A stretch of 64,000 nucleotides of DNA from Marinobacterium mangrovicola (GCF_004339595.1 NZ_SMFU01000008.1:248001-312000), one strand, 5' to 3'; shown: positions 9,288 to 21,504, counted from the stretch's first letter. Translations and numbers: made by a program. The notes: generated by a model from the sequence alone, not told the origin.

Positions 9288-10718
9288 ATGGAAATCAGTC
9301 TGCGCGAATGGCTAATCATTGGTGGGATCCTGGTAATTGCGTTAATCCTGTTTGATGGATGGCGCCGGATTCGCGGTAATCGCAGCCGCATTCGTATGAA
9401 CATCGACCGGTCGGTGCCGCATGAAGACGATAGCGAAGAGCTGTCGCAGTCCAATCCTGAGCTGCCCAACGGCGGCGCACGTAAAATCGCGGAGACCAAG
9501 AATCAGCATAAGGCTGAGGTGCATGAACGCCGTGAGCCCAGCTTTGGTCGGTTTGATCAAGAGCCTGATCCGGAGCCACTCAACGCGGAATCGGATCGTA
9601 TCCCTGACTGGCCCGCGCCAGAGCCGGAGGTTCGTGCCACCTACAGCCAGCCCAGCGAACAGCAGGATCTTCTGGCCGATAGCGAAGCGGAGCTTGATCC
9701 CCTTTTCGATGATGTGCCGGTGGATCGCAGTCGGCAGGGGCAAGATCGTGGCGCTTCAGCCGGGGCCGCGTTTGGTCATAAAGCGCAGCCAGCGTTTGCC
9801 GAGGCCGAGCCGCGTCAAGGAGTGCGCCCACTGACCGCGAGCCGTGATGAGGAGCAACCCTCCGAGCCGGAACCGCTGAGCCTGGATTTTGACCCGGAAC
9901 AGCCGATCCCCGTGCTGATGGATCGGGTGCGTCCTAAACGTGACGCCGAGGCCCCCGAGCATGCTGAATTTTCTGAGGTCAACGAGCCTGAAATTCAGCA
10001 GCCTGAAATTCAGCCAGAGCCAAAAATCGGGCACCGCGCGGTAGATGACGGCAGCAGCCTGGGTGAAGCGCTGGATATGGATGAGCCCAAACATCAGGAT
10101 GAAGAGCCGTTCGTTGCGCATCAGGCTGAGCCTGTTGCTCGGGATGCCTTCTCGAGTGATGTGGCTGAACCGGATAGCAGAGCTGTGGCTGGATCGCATC
10201 CCGGAGAAACCGCTGAGGACGATTCGGCTCCTGCAGCTGCGCAAGGTAGTAAGGATCGGCCTGCGCCGGAGATTACGGCTGACCCTGAAGAGATGCTGGT
10301 GATTTTCGTTGTAGCGCGTCAGGGTGAAACACTGCCCGGCGCGGCGATCCACCGTATCGCCGAGGCCTGCGGTATGGAGATCGGTGCCATGGATATCTAT
10401 CACCGTCACGAGAATCCCAATGCGCAGGGCTCGCTGCAGTTCAGCATGGCTAATGCGATCCAGCCTGGAACCTTTGACCTCGCCAGCATTGATGAACTGG
10501 AGACACCGGCGGTGACCTTCTTTATGTCGATGCGCGATCCGGCTGATCCTATGTATGCTTACGAGTGCATGCTGGCGACGGCTGAAACCCTGGCACGGCA
10601 CCTTGAAGCGGAAATGCTGGATGGTGATCGCTCGGTCATGCGCCCGCAGACCAAGGAGCATTACCGCGAGCGGATCCGTGATTTTGAAATCCATAAACGG
10701 GTTCGGCGCGCACACTGA
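9288..10718 (+). CDS. zipA: Cell division protein ZipA
   Basis: Membrane anchor that tethers FtsZ at the division site. The 476-residue protein has one N-terminal helix (residues ~8-25) followed by a short basic stretch. A long acidic, Pro/Glu-rich unstructured linker runs from ~50 to 330. The globular ZipA C-domain begins at MLVIFVVARQGE, residue 336, and includes HRIAEACGMEIG and SMANAIQPGTFD. It is longer than the E. coli protein (~330 residues) because of the linker. Placement directly before ligA is a classic gammaproteobacterial order. Confidence 0.95.
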   Translation: MEISLREWLIIGGILVIALILFDGWRRIRGNRSRIRMNIDRSVPHEDDSEELSQSNPELPNGGARKIAETKNQHKAEVHERREPSFGRFDQEPDPEPLNAESDRIPDWPAPEPEVRATYSQPSEQQDLLADSEAELDPLFDDVPVDRSRQGQDRGASAGAAFGHKAQPAFAEAEPRQGVRPLTASRDEEQPSEPEPLSLDFDPEQPIPVLMDRVRPKRDAEAPEHAEFSEVNEPEIQQPEIQPEPKIGHRAVDDGSSLGEALDMDEPKHQDEEPFVAHQAEPVARDAFSSDVAEPDSRAVAGSHPGETAEDDSAPAAAQGSKDRPAPEITADPEEMLVIFVVARQGETLPGAAIHRIAEACGMEIGAMDIYHRHENPNAQGSLQFSMANAIQPGTFDLASIDELETPAVTFFMSMRDPADPMYAYECMLATAETLARHLEAEMLDGDRSVMRPQTKEHYRERIRDFEIHKRVRRAH

Positions 10719-10752
10719 TATCGCTTATCCGTATAGATACTGATACAGATAG

Positions 10753-13382
<2,630 letters not shown>

Positions 13383-13419
13383 CCGGAGCCGCCTTCTGTT
13401 TAGCCTGAGGTACGACTGA

Positions 13420-14115
13420 ATGGACCAGCTTGACCAGATTACCAGCCTGATAGCGCTCTCCATGGGTGTGGCCTGGGCCAGTGGTATTAACCTGTATGCG
13501 ACCCTGTTGATGCTGGGTGTGCTTAACAATATGGGCCATATCGATCTGCCTCCAGGGCTGGAAATAGTCGGTGATCCGCTGGTGATTATGGCGGCGGGCC
13601 TGATGTACTGCGTCGAGTTTTTTGCTGATAAGGTGCCAGGAGTCGATACCGGCTGGGATACGCTGCACACTTTCATTCGTATACCTGCAGGGGCGGCTCT
13701 GGCGGCCGGTGCTGTCGGTGATATTTCGCCGGTGGTCGGGCTGGCTGCCGCTATTGTTGGCGGCTCGGTGGCCGCGGGGAGTCATAGTTTGAAGGCCGGG
13801 ACAAGGGTGATGATCAATACCTCGCCGGAGCCCGTGACCAACTGGACAGCCTCATTCAGTGAAGACCTTATCGTGCTCGGCGGTCTATGGGCCGCACTGA
13901 ACCATCCCTGGTGGTTCCTGGCGGCGTTTGTCCTGTTTATTCTCTTTCTTATCTGGGTGCTTCCCAAGCTCTGGCGCGGTATCAAACGGGTATTCGGCTT
14001 TCTGGCCCGGTTGTTCGGCGCTAAAGAGGAGCCTGAGCCAGAAGTGCCCGATTTCCGGCCAGGGGCGCAACCGGCCAAACCTCAGGGGCTTCCCTCTTCT
14101 GATGGCAGGCGTTAA
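13420..14115 (+). CDS. DUF4126 membrane protein
   Basis: A 231-residue integral membrane protein with about five to six hydrophobic segments and the DUF4126 signatures GVAWASGINLYATLLMLG and FFADKVPGVDTGWD. The C-terminal ~40 residues form a charged cytoplasmic tail rich in Pro and Glu. Function is unknown. It follows the yheU-like gene by 37 bases on the same strand. Confidence 0.85.
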   Translation: MDQLDQITSLIALSMGVAWASGINLYATLLMLGVLNNMGHIDLPPGLEIVGDPLVIMAAGLMYCVEFFADKVPGVDTGWDTLHTFIRIPAGAALAAGAVGDISPVVGLAAAIVGGSVAAGSHSLKAGTRVMINTSPEPVTNWTASFSEDLIVLGGLWAALNHPWWFLAAFVLFILFLIWVLPKLWRGIKRVFGFLARLFGAKEEPEPEVPDFRPGAQPAKPQGLPSSDGRR

Positions 14116-14150
14116 ATCTGCTGAGGGGATGCGTCCAGAAGAGGCCAAGT

Positions 14151-14195
14151 CTCTTTTGGTCAGGCCTCTTTTGGCCAGCTCTCTTTTGGACAGTC
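14151..14195. repeat. Three 15-bp tandem repeats
   Basis: Three consecutive 15-base units start CTCTTTTGG followed by TCAGGC, CCAGCT and ACAGTC respectively. They lie just after the DUF4126 gene, in the gap before the convergent CBS-domain gene. No coding role is seen. Confidence 0.85.
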
Positions 14196-14338
14196 GTCGT
14201 GTATCTTCAGCGTCATCGCGCCGGATGGTTTGGTTGGGGGTATTGCATAGACGCCAGGCCTCCGGGCTCTGAGAATTACCGCGGCGAGGCGCCGTTCCTA
14301 TCCTGCCTGAAGCAAACTATCCCGGAAGTGGCCGAATC

Positions 14339-15013
14339 TCAGACTTTACTGTCTACTCGGCCATTATTGATCAGCAGTCGCAGCAGGTCGGAACGAGTGA
14401 TGATCCCAACCACCTTTTCCTGCTCATCGATCACCGGCAGCGCGCGGACTGAGTAGTTAACAAAGGTGTTGGCCAGCACCGACAGCTCGGTATCCAGTGA
14501 GGCGACAATCATCTGGCTCTGGTATCCGGTGGAAACCGGCTGTACCGAGTCCTTGCCTACCCTTTCGAGGTCAGTGTTCGAAATCAGCCCCAGAGGGCGC
14601 GAATCTTCATCGACCACGACCAGGTGATGGATGCCATGGTCCTGCATCTTCTGGTTGGCGCTATACAGGGTGTCATGCAGTCGAGAGGTGTAGACCGGCG
14701 CTGTAAAAAGCTGTTTCGCGGTAAGACCGCTCTTGCGCCGTTCAGGCCCTACGAGAGAGCTTTTGCTGTAGATGCCAGGGCCGGCAGACCCTTTGTTTGC
14801 TGGCGCTTTGCGCGGTGGTGACTGTTTGCCTGGTTGTCTACCCAGAAGAAAAGACTGCTCCAGCTCGCGCGCCTCGTCATGGGCGATATCATCGCTCGAG
14901 GGCAGGCTGCCCGATTCCTTGGGCTCTGTCAGGGTATCGACCCCTTTGGGTTTGAACTGGGAAGCTACCGGGGTCTGTATTCGGTACCCCTGATCATAAA
15001 CTACCAGTGCCAT
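14339..15013 (-). CDS. Twin CBS-domain protein
   Basis: A 224-residue soluble protein. Residues 1-95 are polar and low in complexity. Two CBS motifs follow, about 98-150 (LFTAPVYTSRLHDTLYSANQ to LGLISNTDL) and 166-218 (ALPVIDEQEKVVGIITRSDL). CBS pairs usually bind adenine nucleotides and regulate a partner; no enzymatic domain is fused here, so the target is unknown. It is convergent with the DUF4126 gene and lies downstream of mnmC. Confidence 0.82.
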   Translation of the reverse strand: MALVVYDQGYRIQTPVASQFKPKGVDTLTEPKESGSLPSSDDIAHDEARELEQSFLLGRQPGKQSPPRKAPANKGSAGPGIYSKSSLVGPERRKSGLTAKQLFTAPVYTSRLHDTLYSANQKMQDHGIHHLVVVDEDSRPLGLISNTDLERVGKDSVQPVSTGYQSQMIVASLDTELSVLANTFVNYSVRALPVIDEQEKVVGIITRSDLLRLLINNGRVDSKV

Positions 15014-15056
15014 GTTTTAATCTCCCGCCTGTGGGGCCGCTTAATCTCTATCCCTT

Positions 15057-17042
15057 TTATATCGTCCCCTTTACTAATTTCTTGATAGTAAAGCGCACTG
15101 GGTTGATCGCATCGGCCACAGCCCGGGTTACGGGCAGAGGGCTTCCTTCGATAAGGGCGGCAATAACCTGTGCACTGATTGGACAGCTGAGAAGGCCTTT
15201 AGATCCGTGGCCGGCATTCACAAACAGCCCTGGGAGGTGCTTCATACCCGGCTCAAACGTCCAGCGGGCATCGCGCCGGAGACGGTCGAAGCGGTCCACT
15301 GTCCAGGCAAGGTCGGGTACGGCGCCTACGATCGGCATGTAATCCGGTGAGGTGGCGCGAAAAGCGACACGTCCGCTGGCCGTCTCCAGGTTAATGTTCT
15401 CTGCCAGTGTGGGCACGGCGCGAGCGAGGAGTTCGTGGTTGTGCTCCTGCTCCTCCTGTCGAACCTCAGAGGATAGGTCGTTGACCTTGAAGCTGGCGCC
15501 ATAGCAGTATTGATCGTAGAGGGGCGGTGATATATAGCCTTCGCCACAGACAACCGTGCGCAGGTTGTTGACCTTTGCCGGTCTGGGAGCCTGGGTGGTT
15601 TGGCCACGAATTGGCTTAAGTGGCAGAAAAGAGAGCGGCTCGAGCTTGGCTGTATCAGAGGCGCTGCAAACCACAACCACCGGCGCTGAAAACTGCTTAT
15701 CGTTGATCCCCCAGAGTGCCTGGCTCTCGTTATAGGTCAGTGAGCTCACAGCGGTATCAAAGTGGCAGTTGATCAGCGGGTGACTCAGGAGCTGCCGGCA
15801 AAGTAGCCTGGGTGATGCCCAGCCGCCTTCCGGGAAGTATAGACCGCCCGCACCCATCTCAAGCGCCGCGATCTTAGAGGCTTCTTCGGCATCAACCGGA
15901 CGTACCAGTTCGGCTGGATAGCGGTCTGCATCCAGCAGTTGCTGTTGGCGTTTACGCTCTTGGGGAGTCAGTGCCAGGCTTAGCAATCCGCAGATCTGCC
16001 CCGTATCCGGGCTTTCTTCAGCCAGGCAGCGCACCAGCTGACCGCTGTAATGAAGGCCCTGCAGGTGCAACTCGCCCTGGCGAGTCGGGTCTTTGGGAAG
16101 CTTGAGATACAACGCGCCCTGAGGGTTGCCCGATCCTTCCAGCGCAGCTTCTGCGCGACGTTCGAGCACATCGACTTGCCAGCCCCTTGATGCCAGGGCC
16201 GCAGCCGTGCTTGCGCCCGCAATACCCGCGCCGATAACAATCGCTTTGCGAGCGTTGTCTTGAGGTTCAGGTCGTACCAACCAGGGTGGCCGAGTTATTT
16301 CCTTATCGATCTGCTCAAAACTGCCGGTCAGCATATCCCGTTTCTGGCCAAAACCCGCTGCTTTGGCGACTTTAAACCCAGAGTCAGCCAGGCCTCTGCG
16401 GACAATACCTGCTGCGGTAAAGGTGCCGAAAGTTGTTCCCGTTGCAGAATGGTTGGCGATCTCGTTGAAAAGTGCCTCGCTCCACATATCGGGGTTACGG
16501 GAGGGGGCAAACCCGTCGAGAAACCAGGCATCGACGGTTCCATCGAATGCGGCCAGCATGTTTGCAGCGTCACCCAAGGCAAGCGTCAACGTGACCCTGC
16601 CGCCGTCGAACTCAAGGGTGTAGAAACCTTCGGCCGCTGGAGGCCAGCCAGCCACCAGGTGGTCGCAGGCCACTTTGAATTCAGGCCAGTGTTCGAGAGC
16701 GGTCTGCAGGTCGTTGCGGCAGAGTGGGTATTTCTCACAGGAGAAAAAATGCAGATGGGCATCTGCAGGCGCCGTTTTTAGCCAGAGGTCACGGGCGCAG
16801 AGAAAATTGAGTCCGGTACCAAAACCGGTTTCTGCAATACAGAAGTGATCCCGTGGGCGTAGTTGCTGCCAGCGGGGCGTGAGCTGATTGGCGTTAAGAA
16901 AAACGTGCTCGGTTTCAGCCCGGCCACCGGCCTTGTTGAAATAGATATCGTCAAACTCGACAGAGACCGGGGTGTCTTCCTGCCACTCAACCTGGGCGGG
17001 AGTGAGTTTGGTGCCGGGTGTACTTTTTTGATTGGTGCTCAA
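15057..17042 (-). CDS. mnmC: Bifunctional tRNA 5-methylaminomethyl-2-thiouridine biosynthesis protein MnmC
   Basis: Carries out the last two steps of mnm5s2U formation at the wobble position of some tRNAs. The N-terminal half (residues ~1-250) is the SAM-dependent methyltransferase with FCIAETGFGTGLNFLC and WFLDGFAPSRNPDMW. The C-terminal half (from ~268) is the FAD-dependent oxidase with VIGAGIAGASTAAALASRG. At 661 residues it has the full fused length. The oxidase C-terminus keeps GLFVNAGHGSKGLLSCP. Confidence 0.95.
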   Translation of the reverse strand: MSTNQKSTPGTKLTPAQVEWQEDTPVSVEFDDIYFNKAGGRAETEHVFLNANQLTPRWQQLRPRDHFCIAETGFGTGLNFLCARDLWLKTAPADAHLHFFSCEKYPLCRNDLQTALEHWPEFKVACDHLVAGWPPAAEGFYTLEFDGGRVTLTLALGDAANMLAAFDGTVDAWFLDGFAPSRNPDMWSEALFNEIANHSATGTTFGTFTAAGIVRRGLADSGFKVAKAAGFGQKRDMLTGSFEQIDKEITRPPWLVRPEPQDNARKAIVIGAGIAGASTAAALASRGWQVDVLERRAEAALEGSGNPQGALYLKLPKDPTRQGELHLQGLHYSGQLVRCLAEESPDTGQICGLLSLALTPQERKRQQQLLDADRYPAELVRPVDAEEASKIAALEMGAGGLYFPEGGWASPRLLCRQLLSHPLINCHFDTAVSSLTYNESQALWGINDKQFSAPVVVVCSASDTAKLEPLSFLPLKPIRGQTTQAPRPAKVNNLRTVVCGEGYISPPLYDQYCYGASFKVNDLSSEVRQEEQEHNHELLARAVPTLAENINLETASGRVAFRATSPDYMPIVGAVPDLAWTVDRFDRLRRDARWTFEPGMKHLPGLFVNAGHGSKGLLSCPISAQVIAALIEGSPLPVTRAVADAINPVRFTIKKLVKGTI

Positions 17043-17104
17043 GGGGACTGTTCCGGTGTTGAAGAAGCGGCATAGGTTTCTCGACTCTATGCCGCTCTCT
17101 GGCG

Positions 17105-18364
17105 CTAGCGCCCCACGCCGTAATAGGTGAATCCCAGGTCGTGCAGCAGCTGCGGATCGTAAACATTGCGGCCATCGATAATCACCGGGTCTTTCATCAG
17201 ACGATGAAGCTCGGTGTAGTTCGGTGACCAGTACTCGGGCCAGGCGGTTAGCAGCAGCAAGGCGTCTGCATTATTCACCGCATCGTAGGGCTCGTCGCAG
17301 TATACCAGTTGCTCACTTTCGCCGTAGTGGAAACGGAACTCCTCCAGAGCTTCGGGATCGTGCAGCTGAATAATCGCTCCCTGGGCAAGCAGGGCATCCA
17401 CTGTCTTGAGGCTGGGGGCTCCGTCGATAGTGGTGACACCAGGTTTGAATGCCAGGCCCCAGACTGCAATACGTCGCCCGCTCAGATCGCAGTGGAAGTG
17501 CTGCCAGAGTTTCCTGAACGGCAATTCCTTATGCTGCTCGTTCTGGGTCAGTACGGTTTCCAGAAGCGTTGAGCCACGGGTTTTGCTCAGCAGGCCTGCC
17601 AGGCCTTCGATATACTGGGTGAAATGCTGGCCGCCGAAGCCGCAGCCTGGTGCCAGGTAGTGGGGACCAACACGGGGGTCGGTACTCATGCCGTCGCGGA
17701 CGGTTTCGATATCGACGCCCACATGGTCCGCCAGCGTGGCGAGCTCGTTGATGTAGCCCAGGCGCAGTGCCAGCATGCCGGTGATGGCGAACTTGGTAAA
17801 CTCTGCCTCGCGGCGGCTCATCATCCGTAGTTCGGTGCCCTCACGGGTGAAGGGGCGCATCAGCGCCGCAAACATGATCCGTGCAGCTTCATGTTCACAG
17901 CCAACCAGCAGTACGTCAGGATTTGAAAACTGACGCATCGCCTGGCCCGCCTGCAGCATATCGGGCAGATAGATAACGTGCTGATCGCGCTCGGCATCAA
18001 GCCTTTGCTGCAATTGGTCACTGGCTCCGCTGCCCAGGTTGCTTTGGTTGATCACCAGTACCTGGCCGGTATGTACCGCAGCGATCCGCGCCACAATCTC
18101 AGTGGCTGCCTCCAGCTCACCCGGGCCGATCGCCAGCCAGTGGATATCGGCAGAGAAAGGGTCTTCCTGTTCATTGGAGACAAGCTTGCCGGCATCGATG
18201 GAATGTTGGAGCTGTTCCATCAATCCGGGTTCTACGCGGTTGCTACTGTCCGCAGGCGCCATCTCGGAGCCTGCCTTGATGACATCGTTACCGAAGCCGG
18301 CGAACTGAGCGGCTGCGATCCATGCGGCCAGCTCCTCTCCCCATACACAGATCTTCATATTCAA
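17105..18364 (-). CDS. UDP-glucose/GDP-mannose dehydrogenase homologue lacking catalytic residues
   Basis: A 419-residue protein with the three-part layout of nucleotide-sugar dehydrogenases. Recognisable remnants are AEFTKFAITGMLALRLGYIN (residues 188-206), the GLAFKPG block (303-309) and the terminal DGRNVYDP...LGFTYYGVGR. The key sites are altered. The Rossmann GxGxxG keeps only G9 (then E10, E11, A14). The catalytic Asn after Lys191 is T195. The PGxGxGGxCxPKD motif reads PGCGFGGQHFTQY, so the catalytic Cys is His247 and the Asp is Tyr251. The substrate Arg region DDxRExPS is TTIDGAPS. It is therefore probably not an active dehydrogenase. It lies 17 bases after pgi in a galU-pgi run. M3 is a possible alternative start. 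A binding or regulatory role is only a guess. Confidence 0.8.
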   Translation of the reverse strand: MNMKICVWGEELAAWIAAAQFAGFGNDVIKAGSEMAPADSSNRVEPGLMEQLQHSIDAGKLVSNEQEDPFSADIHWLAIGPGELEAATEIVARIAAVHTGQVLVINQSNLGSGASDQLQQRLDAERDQHVIYLPDMLQAGQAMRQFSNPDVLLVGCEHEAARIMFAALMRPFTREGTELRMMSRREAEFTKFAITGMLALRLGYINELATLADHVGVDIETVRDGMSTDPRVGPHYLAPGCGFGGQHFTQYIEGLAGLLSKTRGSTLLETVLTQNEQHKELPFRKLWQHFHCDLSGRRIAVWGLAFKPGVTTIDGAPSLKTVDALLAQGAIIQLHDPEALEEFRFHYGESEQLVYCDEPYDAVNNADALLLLTAWPEYWSPNYTELHRLMKDPVIIDGRNVYDPQLLHDLGFTYYGVGR

Positions 18365-18381
18365 TCCTTACAAAGCGGTTC

Positions 18382-20022
18382 TTAGGCGGACTCAGAGTCG
18401 TGGCGCAGCCTGTTTATGCGTCCGAGCAAGCCGCGCGTGGCGCTATCCAGTGTTGTTGAAGGGCTTGCCTCATCGAGCTCGTTCAACATGGCTGTGGCCA
18501 TCTTCTTACCGAGTTCGACGCCCCACTGGTCAAACGGGTTAATCTGCCAGATCACCGCCTGGGTGTAGACCTTGTGTTCATATATGGCGATCAACTGACC
18601 CAGGGAGTATGGGGTCAATTCATCGACAAGAATCACCGTGCTGGGTTGATTACCGCGGTAGCGCTTCCAGGGAGGGGCTGCGGAGGCTGTCTCTTCATCC
18701 AGGGCTTTATCACCGAGAGCCAGTACCCGAGCCTGGGCCAGGCAGTTCGCCAGTGCCAGTCGATGCTGTTCCTGCAGTGTCTGGCTTTGTTCGGTGTAGC
18801 GCTTGGCCGGTACGATAAAATCGCACATGACCGCTTCGGTGCCCTGATGCAGCAGCTGGTAGAAAGCGTGCTGGGCGTTGGGGCCTATCTCGCCCCAGAG
18901 AACCGGGCAGGTGCGAGCATCGGAGTCTGCGCCGTCGAGCGTTACGCTTTTGCCGTTGCTTTCCATCTCCAGCTGCTCGAGATAGGACGGCAGGTGTGCC
19001 AGGCGTCCGTCATAAGGCAGGATTGCGTGGGCATGAATATCCAGCAGGTTGATATTCCAGATACCCGCCAGAGCAAGCAGTACCGGCAGGTTTTCCTTGA
19101 AAGGTGCCTGCTGATAATGGGTGTCGATGCTATGGGCACCCGCTAACAGCTGGCGGAACCCGTCCATGCCGGTAGCGATGGCGATCGGCAGGCCAATGGC
19201 GGACCACATGGAATAGCGTCCACCTGTCCAGTCCCAGAACAGCAGCTGGTTCTGCTCAGGTATACCCCACTCACAGGCTTTTGCCGGCTGTGCAGTGATG
19301 CCGATAAAGTGGTGCCTGAGGATGGTTTCCACCTCAAGTCCGCTGGCATCCAGCAGCCACTGACGAGCCGTGGCTGCGTTGGCCAGGGTGTCGATGGTGG
19401 TAAAGGATTTCGATGACAGCACAAACAGGGTGGTGGCCGGGTTCAGCCGACTCAGCAGACCAGACAGCTGGCTACCGTCCATAGACGAAACAAAGTGCAG
19501 ATCGATGCCTTGGACGGTATCTGGCTTAAACTCTTCAAGCGCATGGCAGGTCATCAGTGGTCCAAGATCGGAACCACCGACACCGATGTTGACGACGGTG
19601 TCGATCGCTTCGCCGTTGTAGCCACGCCACTGACCTGAGTGCAGTATGCTGACCAGCTTGTCCATCTTCTGCAGCGTTTGCTGTACGCCTGCTACCACGT
19701 CGACGCCGTCGACTTCGAGCGATTTCTCTGCAGGAGTACGCAGCGCCGTGTGAAGTGCGGCGCGGTCTTCGGTGATGTTAACGCGAGCACCGCCGATCAG
19801 AGCATCGATCTTCTCTTTCAGGCCGCTGGCTTCGGCCAACGCAACCAATTGATCAACTGTTTCGGGCAGTAACCGTTGGCGGCTCAGGTCCAGCAGTACA
19901 CCATCATGGCTGAATGATAGCGTGTCGAAGCGGGTGTCATCGCTGAGCAGCTCGCTCAGATGCTTCTTTTTCAGTATCTGCGCTGAATCGCGCAGGTTGC
20001 TCCAGCAGGTATCAGGGTTCAC
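18382..20022 (-). CDS. pgi: Glucose-6-phosphate isomerase
   Basis: Interconverts glucose-6-phosphate and fructose-6-phosphate, linking glycolysis to UDP-glucose supply. The 546-residue length is typical. Family motifs are NIGVGGSDLGPLM, FVLSSKSFTTIDT, DWTGGRYSMWSAIGL, GPNAQHAFYQLLHQG and the C-terminal SFDQWGVELGK-like block (INPFDQWGVELGKK). It sits between galU and the degenerate dehydrogenase gene on the same strand. Confidence 0.97.
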   Translation of the reverse strand: MNPDTCWSNLRDSAQILKKKHLSELLSDDTRFDTLSFSHDGVLLDLSRQRLLPETVDQLVALAEASGLKEKIDALIGGARVNITEDRAALHTALRTPAEKSLEVDGVDVVAGVQQTLQKMDKLVSILHSGQWRGYNGEAIDTVVNIGVGGSDLGPLMTCHALEEFKPDTVQGIDLHFVSSMDGSQLSGLLSRLNPATTLFVLSSKSFTTIDTLANAATARQWLLDASGLEVETILRHHFIGITAQPAKACEWGIPEQNQLLFWDWTGGRYSMWSAIGLPIAIATGMDGFRQLLAGAHSIDTHYQQAPFKENLPVLLALAGIWNINLLDIHAHAILPYDGRLAHLPSYLEQLEMESNGKSVTLDGADSDARTCPVLWGEIGPNAQHAFYQLLHQGTEAVMCDFIVPAKRYTEQSQTLQEQHRLALANCLAQARVLALGDKALDEETASAAPPWKRYRGNQPSTVILVDELTPYSLGQLIAIYEHKVYTQAVIWQINPFDQWGVELGKKMATAMLNELDEASPSTTLDSATRGLLGRINRLRHDSESA

Positions 20023-20056
20023 GGTATCTCCTTATTGCCGATTGAGGTCCGATTAA

Positions 20057-20935
20057 TCAGACGTCCAATCCCTGAATAAATGCTTTCAATGCTTCGGCTG
20101 TTTCCGGGTGGCGCAGGCCCAGTGCCACGTTAGCCTGCAGTAAACCGGCCTTGTTGCCACAGTCGTAGATCTTGCCGCGCATGTTGTAAGCTTCCAGCGG
20201 TGATTCCTCGGTCAGCTCCAGCAGTGCATCGGTAAGCTGAATTTCGCCGCCGGCACCGGGTTTTGTCGTCTTCAGCAGTTCCATGACGCGGGCAGGAAGT
20301 ATGTAGCGGCCCACGATAGCCAGGTTGGAGGGAGCTTCCTCGGCCTTGGGCTTTTCCACCATGCCTTTGATTTCTGCAGCATCACCAGCATCTACCTTGG
20401 TGCCGCCGCAGTCGACGATGCCGTAGCGCTGAACCTGATCTTCAGGCACCGATTCCACCATAATCTGGCCCTTGCCTGTCTCAGCGTAACGCTTGGCCAT
20501 GGCGGTAAGGTCGCGGTTCCCGTCAGGATTATCGATCACCATGTCCGGCAGGATGACAGCGAAATCGTCGTCACCGACTACATGGGAGGCGCAGAGCACC
20601 GCGTGACCGAGACCCAGTGCCTGAGGCTGGCGTACGGAGACGATTTCAACATCGTCGGGCAGCGTATCGTTAACGGCAGCGCGAAGCTCGTGTTTGCCCT
20701 TGCGGGTTAGCTCGTGCTCAAGTTCGTAGTGGTGATCGAAGTGGTCTTCAATCGCCTGCTTGCCGCTGCGGGTAACGAGGATAATCTCGCGAAAGCCAGC
20801 GGCAATCGCTTCTTCAACGACGTGCTGGATGACCGGTTTGTCAACAACGGTCAGCATTTCCTTGGGAATCGCTTTACTGGCGGGAAGAACGCGGGTACCC
20901 AGTCCGGCGACGGGAATAACGACTTTGCTCAGCAT
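20057..20935 (-). CDS. galU: UTP-glucose-1-phosphate uridylyltransferase GalU
   Basis: Makes UDP-glucose from UTP and glucose-1-phosphate, the precursor used by the Ugd and GalE enzymes encoded in this window. The 292-residue product starts MLSKVVIPVAGLGTR. AAGGA lies about 10 nt upstream, so the in-frame ATG 45 bases further up is not preferred. Motifs are AGLGTRVLPASKAIPKEML, VTRSGKQAIEDHFD and GMVEKPKAEEAPSNLAIVGR. Confidence 0.96.
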   Translation of the reverse strand: MLSKVVIPVAGLGTRVLPASKAIPKEMLTVVDKPVIQHVVEEAIAAGFREIILVTRSGKQAIEDHFDHHYELEHELTRKGKHELRAAVNDTLPDDVEIVSVRQPQALGLGHAVLCASHVVGDDDFAVILPDMVIDNPDGNRDLTAMAKRYAETGKGQIMVESVPEDQVQRYGIVDCGGTKVDAGDAAEIKGMVEKPKAEEAPSNLAIVGRYILPARVMELLKTTKPGAGGEIQLTDALLELTEESPLEAYNMRGKIYDCGNKAGLLQANVALGLRHPETAEALKAFIQGLDV

Positions 20936-21111
20936 TGTGCGGCAGTCCTTTCTTGGCTCATTTTGTAGATACCATAACACAAAGAGGTGATAGCCCGCAC
21001 AGCCCGGGATTACTGCCCTTCAGTGGGTCATAAAGGGACTGCGATGGGCAAAGTTTGGGCGTTTTTATGGCGCGGAAAAGTGACAGGGCTACCCTTGGGT
21101 AACCCATGTCG

Positions 21112-21492
21112 TCACAGGTTAGTGTCTTCGCTAAACGAGGGAGCCTGACGCTCTCTTGCGGATTCAGCGAGGGATCTGCCCTGGGTCCGTTGTAGCGATT
21201 TAACCTGATGGTGAAGTGCAGTTTTCGCCAGCATATGGGCGCTGACGGGGGCGGTAATCAGCAGGAACAGCGTGATTAGCAGCTCATGCACCATCAGTCG
21301 TTGTTCAGCGGCAAAAAAATAGATCATCGATCCGATAAGCAGACCGGCCAGGCCCAGGGTTGTGGCTTTGGTCGGAGCGTGCAGCCGGGTAAAAAAGTCG
21401 GGCAGCTTCAGTAGGCCGAAGGAGCCGAGCAGCACAAAGCTTCCCCCCATTAACAGGAAGGCGGAGACGATCAGTTCAACAGTAGTGCTCAT
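21112..21492 (-). CDS. mrpG: Mrp cation/proton antiporter subunit G
   Basis: A 126-residue membrane protein with three hydrophobic segments and the MnhG/PhaG pattern LLGSFGLLKLPDFFTRLHAPTKATTLG (residues ~20-46). It is the last gene of the mrpABCDEFG operon, which exchanges Na+ or K+ for protons across the inner membrane and supports salt and alkali tolerance. Confidence 0.92.
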   Translation of the reverse strand: MSTTVELIVSAFLLMGGSFVLLGSFGLLKLPDFFTRLHAPTKATTLGLAGLLIGSMIYFFAAEQRLMVHELLITLFLLITAPVSAHMLAKTALHHQVKSLQRTQGRSLAESARERQAPSFSEDTNL

Positions 21493-21504
21493 GGCAGGTC
21501 TCCT

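Noticed and set aside
9756-10715. 319-codon minus-strand frame
   Set aside because: Antisense shadow of zipA with no start-site or motif support.
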